DNA from: JAABYT01 sp041581935
GTDB taxonomy: Bacteria > Pseudomonadota > Gammaproteobacteria > HK1
Reading direction: 5' to 3'
Assembly: GCA_041581935.1 (NCBI GenBank)
Contig: JBFICP010000113.1
Coordinates: 1 to 9,789, forward strand
DNA length: 9,789 nt
This document shows, piece after piece, positions 1 through 7,218 of the stretch; within the stretch, counting starts at the first letter, position 1; each line of letters starts with the position of its first letter. The position numbers and the translations under genes were made by a program. The notes beneath the pieces are model-generated. The model saw only the letters and a program-made list of their open reading frames with translations. It was not told the DNA's origin and did not search any database.

Positions 1-571
1 AGCTCGGATAGCCGGCGCTGAATCCGTGACTGTTGGCATACACCTGAATGCCTTCGAGGCGGCTTACGCCGGCACCCTCGGAGTTGACGATGCGTGCATC
101 CAAACCACGCGCGGCAGCCTCGGTCTCGAGCGCAATCTCGACGGCTGCCTCGGGGCTCAGTTCCCAGGGATGGTGCAGGTTCAGATCCGCTATGCGGGTC
201 GCCATGAGCGAAGCGTCGGCGAGTCCCGCGTACTCGTCTTCGGCCGTATGTCGCGCGATGCCGCAGGCGGCTGCCACGCATTCGCCGACGGCCGTCGACG
301 AGAAATCGCTGGTGCTCGCAGATCCCTTTCTGCATCCGATGTATACGCTGACGCCGAGTGCCTTGTCACGGGTGTGCTCGATGGTCTCGACTTCGCCCAT
401 GCGTGCGTTGACCCCGAGGCCTGCGCTCGAGCTGATGGCCACCTCGGCGCTCGTGGCGCCGAGTCGGCTTGCCTCTTTCAAGGCATCGTCGGCGATCTGC
501 CGCAATCGATCGATTGCAGCGCCGGGATCGCCGGCACCGTGACTCGGGTCGCTGATGCTCGAGCTTTCCAT
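1..571 (-). CDS. pmbA: PmbA/TldE metalloprotease-family protein, N-terminal part (runs off left edge)
   Basis: Reading the minus strand from the ATG at 571-569 gives 190 open codons to the window edge, so the C-terminal part is missing. The product aligns by eye with the N-terminus of E. coli PmbA (TldE). Visible landmarks are GEVETIEHTRDKALGVSVY (about residues 59-77), RKGSAS (81-86), HPWELSPEAAVEIALETE (134-151) and YANSHGF (178-184). PmbA is known as the partner of TldD in a cytoplasmic heterodimeric zinc protease that matures microcin B17 and degrades the antitoxin CcdA. In the characterised pair the metal site is in TldD, so PmbA is the non-metal subunit. The ATG is preceded by a weak AGGTC-like ribosome site. 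The start matches the family, although the first 20 residues are not conserved and the frame stays open upstream. The gene is transcribed divergently from the DUF748 gene. Family assignment is secure; completeness cannot be judged. Confidence 0.93.
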   Translation of the reverse strand, partial: MESSSISDPSHGAGDPGAAIDRLRQIADDALKEASRLGATSAEVAISSSAGLGVNARMGEVETIEHTRDKALGVSVYIGCRKGSASTSDFSSTAVGECVAAACGIARHTAEDEYAGLADASLMATRIADLNLHHPWELSPEAAVEIALETEAAARGLDARIVNSEGAGVSRLEGIQVYANSHGFSAGYPS

Positions 572-609
572 CTGACCTGCCGGGCTGTCCTGTGCTTTGC
601 GGGCGCCCG

Positions 610-638
610 ATTCTACCGCGAATCGCCTCGCCTGAAAG
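610..638 (-). promoter_or_regulatory. Putative sigma-70 promoter of pmbA
   Basis: On the minus strand, TAGAAT (positions 615-610) matches five of six bases of the TATAAT -10 consensus. It lies 17 bases from CTTTCA (638-633), which matches three of six bases of the -35 consensus. Transcription would start near 602-604, giving a leader of about 30 bases before the pmbA ATG. This is a pattern match only; the -10 is good and the -35 weak. Confidence 0.45.
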
Positions 639-674
639 ATCCGCCGTCGCGCCATGCGCCGGTCGGGGCGGGGT

Positions 675-686
675 TCGTGCTAGGAT
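675..686 (+). promoter_or_regulatory. Putative extended -10 promoter of the DUF748 gene
   Basis: TAGGAT at 681-686 is preceded by TGC (678-680), the TGn arrangement of an extended -10 element. No recognisable -35 is seen about 17 bases upstream, where the sequence is G-rich. Transcription would start near 692-694, leaving a leader of about 60 bases before the ATG at 753. That leader turns A-rich in its second half. Evidence is a single motif, so confidence is modest. Confidence 0.3.
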
Positions 687-727
687 TTCCCGCGCGATCA
701 CCTCGGTTCGCGGAAACCAAAACAAAA

Positions 728-737
728 TCCCGCGGGA
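728..737. repeat. 10-base palindrome over the only Shine-Dalgarno-like bases of the DUF748 gene
   Basis: TCCCGCGGGA reads the same on both strands. Its last four bases, GGGA (734-737), are the only purine-rich ribosome-site candidate before the ATG at 753. They sit 15 bases away, further than the usual 5-9. The surroundings are A-rich, which may compensate for a weak site. A palindrome without a spacer folds poorly, so a regulatory role is doubtful. Confidence 0.3.
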
Positions 738-752
738 CGCAAACGAAATTTC

Positions 753-3700
753 ATGCCCAATCCGCAGCATCAGCCTCGACGACGACACCGAAAATCGTGG
801 CTGGGACGGTTCTTGTTCTGGAGCACCTGCATCGTCGTCGTGCTGGTCGTGGCCGTCGTCATTGCCACGCCCTGGATTCTGCGCGCCGCGGTGCCCGAAG
901 CCTTCGCACGCTTCGGACTGCAGGCGTCGATCGAAGGCGGAAGCCTGAATCCGCTGCGTGGCGAGATCACGCTCCGGGGGTTCACGCTAGGTGAGCCGGC
1001 GACGCCCGCGCTCGCGTTGCGGGAGCTCGGCGTAGGGGTGGCACTGCCTGCCCTGTTGAGGGGACGGCTCAAGCTGCGCCGTCTTCGCGTCAGAGACGTC
1101 AGCGTGGACGCCGAGCGATTGCTCGAGCTGCGCAAGCTGCTGGGCACGCGTCCGAGCGACCAACGGGGCGCTCTGCCGGTGGAGCTCGATACGCTCGATC
1201 TCGAGGCAGTGCATCTGGTTTCGGTCGGCGAGCGCATCGGCCACGACGTGCGCATCGTGCGCCTGCAGCTCGACGACCTGAGTGGACTCGCAGCCGAGAA
1301 ACCCGCCAAGGTTAGTCTGCAGGCGACCGTCGGCGACGGAGAGCTCGATCTCGAGGCCGAAGTTTCCCTCGACGGGGACGGTCTCGAGGCTGCCGGCAGG
1401 TACCGTATCGACAAGGTGCCGTTGCCCGGCTGGGCCCGATTGGGCCCGGCTCGAGCCGATCCCCTGTCCTCGGGGATCGCAACAGGGCGCGGCGATGTCA
1501 GCACGCATGTCGATTTCGAAACCGGCGCGCTCGAGCTCACTCTGAACGGCCGGTTGAAGCTCGCGGCGCTAGCCGCCGGCATCGACGGGCTCGAGGCCGA
1601 GGGTGGCGACGCCGGCTGGGAGGGACGACTGGCGCTCGAGTGGTCGCCGCAGATGGCATCGCCGAGCGTTCGCGGCGACGGCAGGCTTGATGTCGCGGCC
1701 CTGGCCCTGACGGTCGCGCCCTCGCCGCGGACAGCGGTTGACACGAGCGTCGACGACGTCTCCTGGCAGGGTAACTTCGAGTGGGGAGCGCAGCGTACGA
1801 TGCAGGGCGCCGTTTCGGGCACGCGCGTGGTGTTCACCGACGGTTCTGCAAAGCGGCCCGCGTGGCGAGGCAACGCCGAGGACTTCTCCTGGCGCATGCA
1901 TGCGCAGGCTCGAGGCGAAGACCAGCCCTTCGGTATGACCGTGCAGGATTTCGCTCTTGCGAACTTGAAAGTATTCGCAGGCGATAACGATGTCCCAACC
2001 GAAATCGCCGCCGAGAAGATCGCCGTGGATGAGCTACGCAGCGCCGCGTCCGGCAATCTGGTTATCGGTCGCGTGAGCACGGATCTCGTCACTGTCCACA
2101 CCCCTGCCGGCGCAGGCAAAAATCATGGTGCGAGTATCGACGTGCACGCCCTGACGGCGACCGGTCTCAGCGGTGATACCGCCGGAACCCTGCAGGCCGC
2201 CGGTGTGGGCGCTGCCTCGGTGGACTATGCGCAAACGGGGCGTCGGGTGCGTGCGGAAACGGTCGAATTCGCCAGCGTCGGGCTCAACGCTTCATCATGG
2301 ATGGGTGCCGAGGAGCTCAGCATCGGGTCGGCAAGGGTCGAGGAGGGCAGCCACGAAATCTGGATATCCGGTGTCAAAGCCATGCGCGCGCACGGCGATG
2401 CCGACGGCCGCTTCGGCGCCGCGCGCGTGGTGGTCACACACATGTTTCAAAGCGCATTGGCCGGCCTTTCATGGGAGGCCACCGGGCTGACCCTGAGCGA
2501 CATCGACGGTGACGTCGAAGATGCGGCCGACATCTCCGCAATCGCTCTCGCCGGGCTCAAGCTCGGCGTCGGCGATGCTTCCTGGGAAGGGTCCGGGCTG
2601 AGCACCGAAACGCTCAAGGTCACGATGACGGGCGATCTGCAGGCTGCCCGGCTCGGCCTCGACAAGCTCGCGCGGCGCCAGCCCGGCAGCGGCGATCTGC
2701 GCGTTGCAGCGCTCGACGGACGCAATCTGCGTTTTCGTGATTCGCGCGGCGTCCTCGACCGAGTCACGGCGACGTCCGCCGAGTATCGGTTACCCGATGG
2801 CGTCGAGCTCGTCACCCAGGATTTGCAGGCACATTCCGTTTCCGGTGACGAATCGAGTGGCCTCGAGGTCGCTCAATTCTCGGTCGCGCGCGGCGCCGGT
2901 CGCGCCGCCGACGGCGCGCGTCTGACCGCGTCCGCCCTCGAGACCCGGGGGCTCACGGTGAGCAGCGCCGGCAGCGTCGCCATCGAGAAGGCGCAGCTCG
3001 CGAGCCTGTCGAGCACTGCGCCGGACTCGGCAACCGTCGGACTGGACCGCCTCAATGTCGCATCGTTGCGGTGGTCGCCGGAAGCTGGTCTGTCCACCGT
3101 GAGCGCCGCGATTAATACCACGCGCATCGTGAGTGCCGACGGAATTACCTGGGCGCTGACGGAGCTCGCGACGAGCGGCCTCGATTGGGACACCGGGTCG
3201 CGCATCCGCGTCGATGGCGTGACCCTTGGTTCCGCCAGCCAGAACCACAGCGGCAAGCAGGACTGGCTGGGTCATTCGTTTCAGGCTGCGGATGTGCGCG
3301 TTGATCTTCCGGCCGATGTTGCGGTCGCATCGATGAGCGTCGAGACGATCAACGGTGGTCTCGGCTCACCGGGGTGGAAACTGGCGTCGGTCGCCCTTGA
3401 CGGCTTTCACAGCCGCGATCGCGCCGGCCAGACCGTCGATCGACTCACGACCGGAGCGCTCGAAGTGACCGATGCGCGCAACGGCGCCCAGCTGAATCTC
3501 TCGCGCGCGCAGGTCGAGGGGTTGGCGGTGAGTGTCTTGCAGGAGCTGGCAGCCCGGAAGCTGATCGCCGCTGATCTGCGACTCGCGTCCAGCAAGCCCG
3601 ACTGGCCGTCGCGGGTGCGCGTCCCGGAGCTGCGCGTGACGAAGCCGCGGCTGCACCTCGGCGCGATGGTCGAGCTCGAAGAGGTGGTGGCTCGAAACCC

Positions 3701-4919
3701 GTATCTGATTCTGGCTCAGGCCGCGGACAACGCGTGGATGTGGCCACCCATTCCGGGTGGCGACGCTGGCGGCGATTCCGACGGCGGCGCGAACGCGGGC
3801 GTGCGCGTGGCACGCTTCTCCACCCGGGGACCGGCGCGCCTCGTGTATATCGATCGCGCCACCAAGCCGGTATTTCAACTGGCGCTGGATCCGCTCGTGG
3901 TCGTCATGCAGAACCTGGACACTCGGCTGCCGGGCAGTCGCGCACATTTCCGTGCAAGAGGCACCGGCTTACGTCTGGCGGGGCTCGCGCTCGACGGTGC
4001 GCTCACGCGCACGGTGAACGGCTTCGATCTTTCACTGGAGGTTGGCGTGACGGGCGCCTACCTGCCCGAGCTCAACCCATATATTGCCCGACATGAGCCC
4101 TTTGCAGTCACCACCGGCTGGGGCGATGCACACGCCAAGGTCGCGATCGAGGACACCCGTCTGAGCGGCCAGGTGGATGTCTTGATGAGTGGTTTGGAGG
4201 TCAAGATTGCGGGCATTGGCTCCGCGCTGGGGGCCATCAATCCGGTGGATTTTCCATTGAGCACGGCGCTCGCGCTGCTCAAGGACCGTGCCGGGAACAT
4301 TCGCCTGAGCATCCCCCTGAAGGCTAAAACCCAGGACCCGTCCTATGACTTCGTCGATTCGTTTCAGAAGGATTTCGTGCGCAGCATTCAAACCGCCGGC
4401 CGGGTGGCCGCCGATCTGCCCGGCAAGACGCTGGACAAGGCGCTCGGGCTGATCGGCCGGACCGTCTCGGTGCTACCCGGTATCAATACCGAGCGCTATC
4501 CGCCGATCCCGTTTGTCCCGGGCGCGGACGGCCTGACGGCCGGATCATTCGTGATGCTGAATCAGCTCGGCGGGCGCCTTGTCGCGTATCCTTCGCTGGT
4601 ACTCGCCCTGTGCGGGTATTCGGTACCCGGGGATAGCGATGCGGCGGCCCGAAACGGATCCGCAATCAATCGGTTGTTTGCAACGGCACGAGAAGGCGTT
4701 TACCGCGGCTACGATCAGGGTCGCGCGGGATTGCTGGCTCTGGCGGCCGCGAGGGCCGATATCGTCAAGCGTTATCTACGCGACATCCATGGCGTTCCCG
4801 GCCCGCAGCTCGCGGCCTGCGATGCACGGGTCGACGCGACACCGGATGCCAAGCCACGAGTCGAGCCGCGGATCGAGTCTCCGGCCAAACGTCGGGGTCT
4901 TCTCGATTTCTTTTTCTGA
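753..4919 (+). CDS. AsmA-like DUF748 family envelope protein with degenerate OmpA-like C-terminus
   Basis: The 1388-residue product begins with a basic cytoplasmic tail (residues 1-19, rich in Arg/Lys/His) and one membrane helix (about 20-43), so the remainder should lie in the periplasm. Directly after comes an AsmA-type opening: SLNPLRGEITLRGFTLGEP (64-82), then LLRGRLKLRRLRVRDVSVDA (101-120). About 900 residues of short alternating beta-like segments follow, consistent with the repeating beta-groove fold of AsmA/TamB/YhdP proteins, which are proposed to move phospholipids across the periplasm. A Gly/Asp linker lies near 1000-1015. The DUF748 core spans about 1090-1215, including LPELNPYIARHEPF, NPVDFPLSTALALLKDRAGN and DPSYDF. 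Residues 1249-1360 resemble the OmpA-like tail common in this family, with PPIPFVPG, LxxYPxLxLxLCG and ARADIVKRYL. The ATG at 753 is the natural start because the membrane anchor follows it. uvrD begins 40 bases downstream, so co-transcription is possible. Family placement is confident; the lipid-transfer role is inferred from relatives. Confidence 0.88.
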   Translation: MPNPQHQPRRRHRKSWLGRFLFWSTCIVVVLVVAVVIATPWILRAAVPEAFARFGLQASIEGGSLNPLRGEITLRGFTLGEPATPALALRELGVGVALPALLRGRLKLRRLRVRDVSVDAERLLELRKLLGTRPSDQRGALPVELDTLDLEAVHLVSVGERIGHDVRIVRLQLDDLSGLAAEKPAKVSLQATVGDGELDLEAEVSLDGDGLEAAGRYRIDKVPLPGWARLGPARADPLSSGIATGRGDVSTHVDFETGALELTLNGRLKLAALAAGIDGLEAEGGDAGWEGRLALEWSPQMASPSVRGDGRLDVAALALTVAPSPRTAVDTSVDDVSWQGNFEWGAQRTMQGAVSGTRVVFTDGSAKRPAWRGNAEDFSWRMHAQARGEDQPFGMTVQDFALANLKVFAGDNDVPTEIAAEKIAVDELRSAASGNLVIGRVSTDLVTVHTPAGAGKNHGASIDVHALTATGLSGDTAGTLQAAGVGAASVDYAQTGRRVRAETVEFASVGLNASSWMGAEELSIGSARVEEGSHEIWISGVKAMRAHGDADGRFGAARVVVTHMFQSALAGLSWEATGLTLSDIDGDVEDAADISAIALAGLKLGVGDASWEGSGLSTETLKVTMTGDLQAARLGLDKLARRQPGSGDLRVAALDGRNLRFRDSRGVLDRVTATSAEYRLPDGVELVTQDLQAHSVSGDESSGLEVAQFSVARGAGRAADGARLTASALETRGLTVSSAGSVAIEKAQLASLSSTAPDSATVGLDRLNVASLRWSPEAGLSTVSAAINTTRIVSADGITWALTELATSGLDWDTGSRIRVDGVTLGSASQNHSGKQDWLGHSFQAADVRVDLPADVAVASMSVETINGGLGSPGWKLASVALDGFHSRDRAGQTVDRLTTGALEVTDARNGAQLNLSRAQVEGLAVSVLQELAARKLIAADLRLASSKPDWPSRVRVPELRVTKPRLHLGAMVELEEVVARNPYLILAQAADNAWMWPPIPGGDAGGDSDGGANAGVRVARFSTRGPARLVYIDRATKPVFQLALDPLVVVMQNLDTRLPGSRAHFRARGTGLRLAGLALDGALTRTVNGFDLSLEVGVTGAYLPELNPYIARHEPFAVTTGWGDAHAKVAIEDTRLSGQVDVLMSGLEVKIAGIGSALGAINPVDFPLSTALALLKDRAGNIRLSIPLKAKTQDPSYDFVDSFQKDFVRSIQTAGRVAADLPGKTLDKALGLIGRTVSVLPGINTERYPPIPFVPGADGLTAGSFVMLNQLGGRLVAYPSLVLALCGYSVPGDSDAAARNGSAINRLFATAREGVYRGYDQGRAGLLALAAARADIVKRYLRDIHGVPGPQLAACDARVDATPDAKPRVEPRIESPAKRRGLLDFFF

Positions 4920-4931
4920 TGTCAGGCGACG

Positions 4932-4964
4932 CACGACCCTAATTCTGTAAGATCCATCGATGGA
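4932..4964 (+). promoter_or_regulatory. uvrD start region: -10-like TAAGAT plus 12-base palindrome over the start codon
   Basis: TAAGAT at 4948-4953 matches four of six bases of a -10 box. A poor -35 (GCGACG, three of six) lies 16 bases upstream at 4926-4931. TCCATCGATGGA at 4953-4964 is a perfect palindrome containing the uvrD ATG (4960-4962). No Shine-Dalgarno sequence precedes the ATG. If the -10 is used, transcription would begin at about 4960, giving a leaderless or nearly leaderless mRNA. A LexA operator of the CTG-N10-CAG type, present at E. coli uvrD, is not seen between 4920 and 4960. Motif-level evidence only. Confidence 0.3.
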
Positions 4965-7143
4965 CGTCACACCGATCCTCGAACCATTGAACGACGCTCA
5001 GCGCGAGGCGGTGACCGCGCCGCCGGGTCATTTGCTGGTGCTGGCTGGTGCCGGCAGCGGCAAAACGCGCGTGCTGGTGCATCGTATCGCGTGGCTTTTG
5101 GCGACCGACCAGGTCACCCCCCATCGTGTGCTCGCCGTGACTTTCACGAACAAGGCCGCCGGCGAGATGCGCGGACGCATCGAAGCGATGTTGGAGCGAC
5201 CGACCGGTGCCATGTGGGTTGGCACGTTTCACGGGCTCGCGCATCGATTGCTGCGCGCCCACTGGCGTGACGCTGCGCTTCCAGAAGGTTTTCAGATTCT
5301 CGACAGCGACGATCAGCTGCGTTGTCTGCGCCGCGTGCTGCGGGATCTGGATCTCGACGAAAGCCAGTGGCCGGTCAAGCAGGCGCAAAACTACGTCAAT
5401 GCGCGCAAGGACGAGGGACTCCGGCCCCGGCATCTGGAGGACAAGGGCGACTACTGGCTCACACAGATGATTCGTATCTACGCAGCATACGAAGAGACTT
5501 GCGCGCGCAGCGGAATCGTCGACTTCGCGGAGCTTCTGCTGCGCGCTCACGAGCTGCTTCGTGAGCGCGAGGATATTCTCGAGCATTACCGCCACCGGTT
5601 CTCACACATCCTGGTCGATGAGTTCCAGGACACCAACGCCATCCAATATGCTTGGCTGCGGCTTCTCGCCGGCACGAGCGGCACGGTATTCGCCGTCGGC
5701 GACGACGACCAATCGATCTACGGCTGGCGCGGCGCGCGCATCGAGCACATTCAGCAGCTGCCCAAAGATTTCCCCGAAGTGCAAACCATTCGTCTCGAGC
5801 AGAATTATCGCTCCAGCGGCAACATTCTGGCCGGCGCCAACGCGCTCATCGCCAATAATCAGGGACGGCTCGGAAAGAATCTTTGGACCGATGACGGAGA
5901 GGGCGATCCCATCACCTTGTATACGGCCTTCAACGAGCTCGACGAGGCACGCTTCGTGGTCAGTCGCATCCAGCAGTGGATCGACGGCGGAGAATCACGC
6001 GACGATGTCGCGATCCTGTATCGCGTGAGCGCGCAGTCGCGGGCGTTCGAAGAGGCGTTGCTCGCGGCATCGTTACCCTACCGGGTGCACGGCGGCCTGC
6101 GGTTCTACGAGCGCGCCGAAATCAAGGACGCGCTCGCCTATCTGCGCCTGCTCGCCAATCGCGATGACGACGGCGCGTTCGACCGCGTCGTCAATATGCC
6201 CGCGCGGGGTGTCGGCGCGCGAACGCTCGATGCGCTGCGCCAGGCGGCGCGCGCGGCGGGAGAGTCTCTGTGGCGAGCGGCTTCGCGGCTGGTCGAAGAA
6301 CGGTCACTGGCATCGCGGGCCGCCGGGGCCGTCTCGGCATTCATGAGCCTCGTCGAGGAGCTTGCGAGCCACACCGCTGAGCTGCCGCTCGAGGAGCGCA
6401 CGGCAATCGTCATCGAGCGCAGCGGATTGCTCGCGCACTACGAGCGCGACAAGGTCGATCGGGCACAGACCCGCGTCGAGAATCTTCACGAGCTGGTCAC
6501 CGCCGCGCGCCATTTCGTTCAGGAAGAGATCGAGGATGAGGAACCGGATCAGGATCCGATGATGGCGTTCCTGGCCCACGCCGCGCTCGAATCCGGGGAA
6601 GAGCAGGCAAGTGAGTGGCAGGAGTGCGTGCACCTCATGACGCTGCACAGTGCCAAGGGACTCGAGTTTCCCCTGGTGTTCCTGGCCGGTATGGAAGAGG
6701 GGCTGTTTCCCCACCAGCTGAGCTCCGACGATCCCGCCAAGCTCGAGGAGGAACGACGCCTGTGCTATGTCGGTATGACCCGGGCCAAGCGCCGCCTGTT
6801 CCTGACCCATGCGGAAGCGCGCCGCCTGCACGGCTCCGACTTCTATCCCGTGGCATCGCGGTTCATCCGTGAGATCCCCGCCGAGCTCATCGAAGAGGTG
6901 CGCATGCGCGCCGACGTGTCGCACAAGGTGTTTCGACGTAATGCACAACGCGCGAGCGGCGGCGATAGCGGCGCGGACAACGGCGATTTTCGACTCGGAC
7001 AGCGGGTCGAGCACCCGAAGTTCGGCGAAGGTGTGGTGCTCATGTATGAAGGCCAGGGCAGCCATGCCCGGGTACAGGTGAATTTCGAGAACGCCGGCGC
7101 GAAATGGCTGGTGGTGGCGTACGCGAATCTGCAGACGCTTTAG
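4960..7143 (+). CDS. uvrD: DNA helicase II, UvrD (superfamily 1A, 3'-5' helicase)
   Basis: This ATP-dependent 3'-5' helicase removes the incised oligonucleotide in nucleotide excision repair, unwinds nicked DNA in mismatch repair and can act on stalled RNA polymerase. At 727 residues it is close to E. coli UvrD (720). Motifs appear in order: Q motif LNDAQREAV (10-18), Walker A GAGSGKT (30-36, Lys35), Ia TFTNKAAGEM (61-70), Ib GTFHG (88-92), Walker B/II VDEFQDTN (219-226), III GDDDQSIYGWRGA (247-259), IV LEQNYRSS (279-286), IVa around RFYERAEIKDAL (381-392), V HLMTLHSAKGLEFPLVF (558-574) and VI EEERRLCYVGMTRAKRRL (597-614). The C-terminus (677-727) keeps the Tudor-like fold seen as KFGEG and KWLVVAYA, which contacts RNA polymerase in the family. 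The start is fixed by an in-frame stop at 4948-4950 and by the MDV opening shared with E. coli, despite no ribosome site. It lies 40 bases after the DUF748 stop and converges with the cytochrome gene. No motif is damaged. Confidence 0.98.
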   Translation: MDVTPILEPLNDAQREAVTAPPGHLLVLAGAGSGKTRVLVHRIAWLLATDQVTPHRVLAVTFTNKAAGEMRGRIEAMLERPTGAMWVGTFHGLAHRLLRAHWRDAALPEGFQILDSDDQLRCLRRVLRDLDLDESQWPVKQAQNYVNARKDEGLRPRHLEDKGDYWLTQMIRIYAAYEETCARSGIVDFAELLLRAHELLREREDILEHYRHRFSHILVDEFQDTNAIQYAWLRLLAGTSGTVFAVGDDDQSIYGWRGARIEHIQQLPKDFPEVQTIRLEQNYRSSGNILAGANALIANNQGRLGKNLWTDDGEGDPITLYTAFNELDEARFVVSRIQQWIDGGESRDDVAILYRVSAQSRAFEEALLAASLPYRVHGGLRFYERAEIKDALAYLRLLANRDDDGAFDRVVNMPARGVGARTLDALRQAARAAGESLWRAASRLVEERSLASRAAGAVSAFMSLVEELASHTAELPLEERTAIVIERSGLLAHYERDKVDRAQTRVENLHELVTAARHFVQEEIEDEEPDQDPMMAFLAHAALESGEEQASEWQECVHLMTLHSAKGLEFPLVFLAGMEEGLFPHQLSSDDPAKLEEERRLCYVGMTRAKRRLFLTHAEARRLHGSDFYPVASRFIREIPAELIEEVRMRADVSHKVFRRNAQRASGGDSGADNGDFRLGQRVEHPKFGEGVVLMYEGQGSHARVQVNFENAGAKWLVVAYANLQTL

Positions 7144-7218
7144 CGCGAAGCTTGTCGTTTCGCCAGATGGCGGTCGCTGCGCTCAGCCGAACCTGAGATA
7201 TCGCGGCGACTATCGGAT

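Noticed and set aside
26..994. Open frame of 322 codons on the plus strand across the pmbA start, the intergenic gap and the DUF748 start
   Set aside because: It runs antisense to conserved pmbA sequence and out of frame with the DUF748 gene. Its composition is Arg/Ala/Gly/His-rich without family motifs.
770..2119. Long open frame (449 codons) on the minus strand opposite the DUF748 gene
   Set aside because: GC-rich DNA commonly leaves antisense frames open. The translation is Ser/Arg/Pro-rich with no recognisable domain, while the plus strand encodes a clear family member over the whole stretch.
4920..4964. LexA/SOS box upstream of uvrD, expected from E. coli
   Set aside because: CTG at 4945-4947 is followed ten bases later by CGA, not CAG. 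No other CTG-N10-CAG was found in the gap.
6304..7065. Open frame of 253 codons on the minus strand opposite the uvrD 3' half
   Set aside because: It lies wholly opposite conserved UvrD motifs V and VI, with no recognisable domain or ribosome site of note.
7161..7197. Small inverted repeats (CGCCA/TGGCG at 7161-7172 and CTCAG/CTGAG at 7182-7197) between the convergent uvrD and cytochrome genes
   Set aside because: Stems are only 4-5 pairs and neither is followed by a U-tract on either strand, so they do not support a terminator call.
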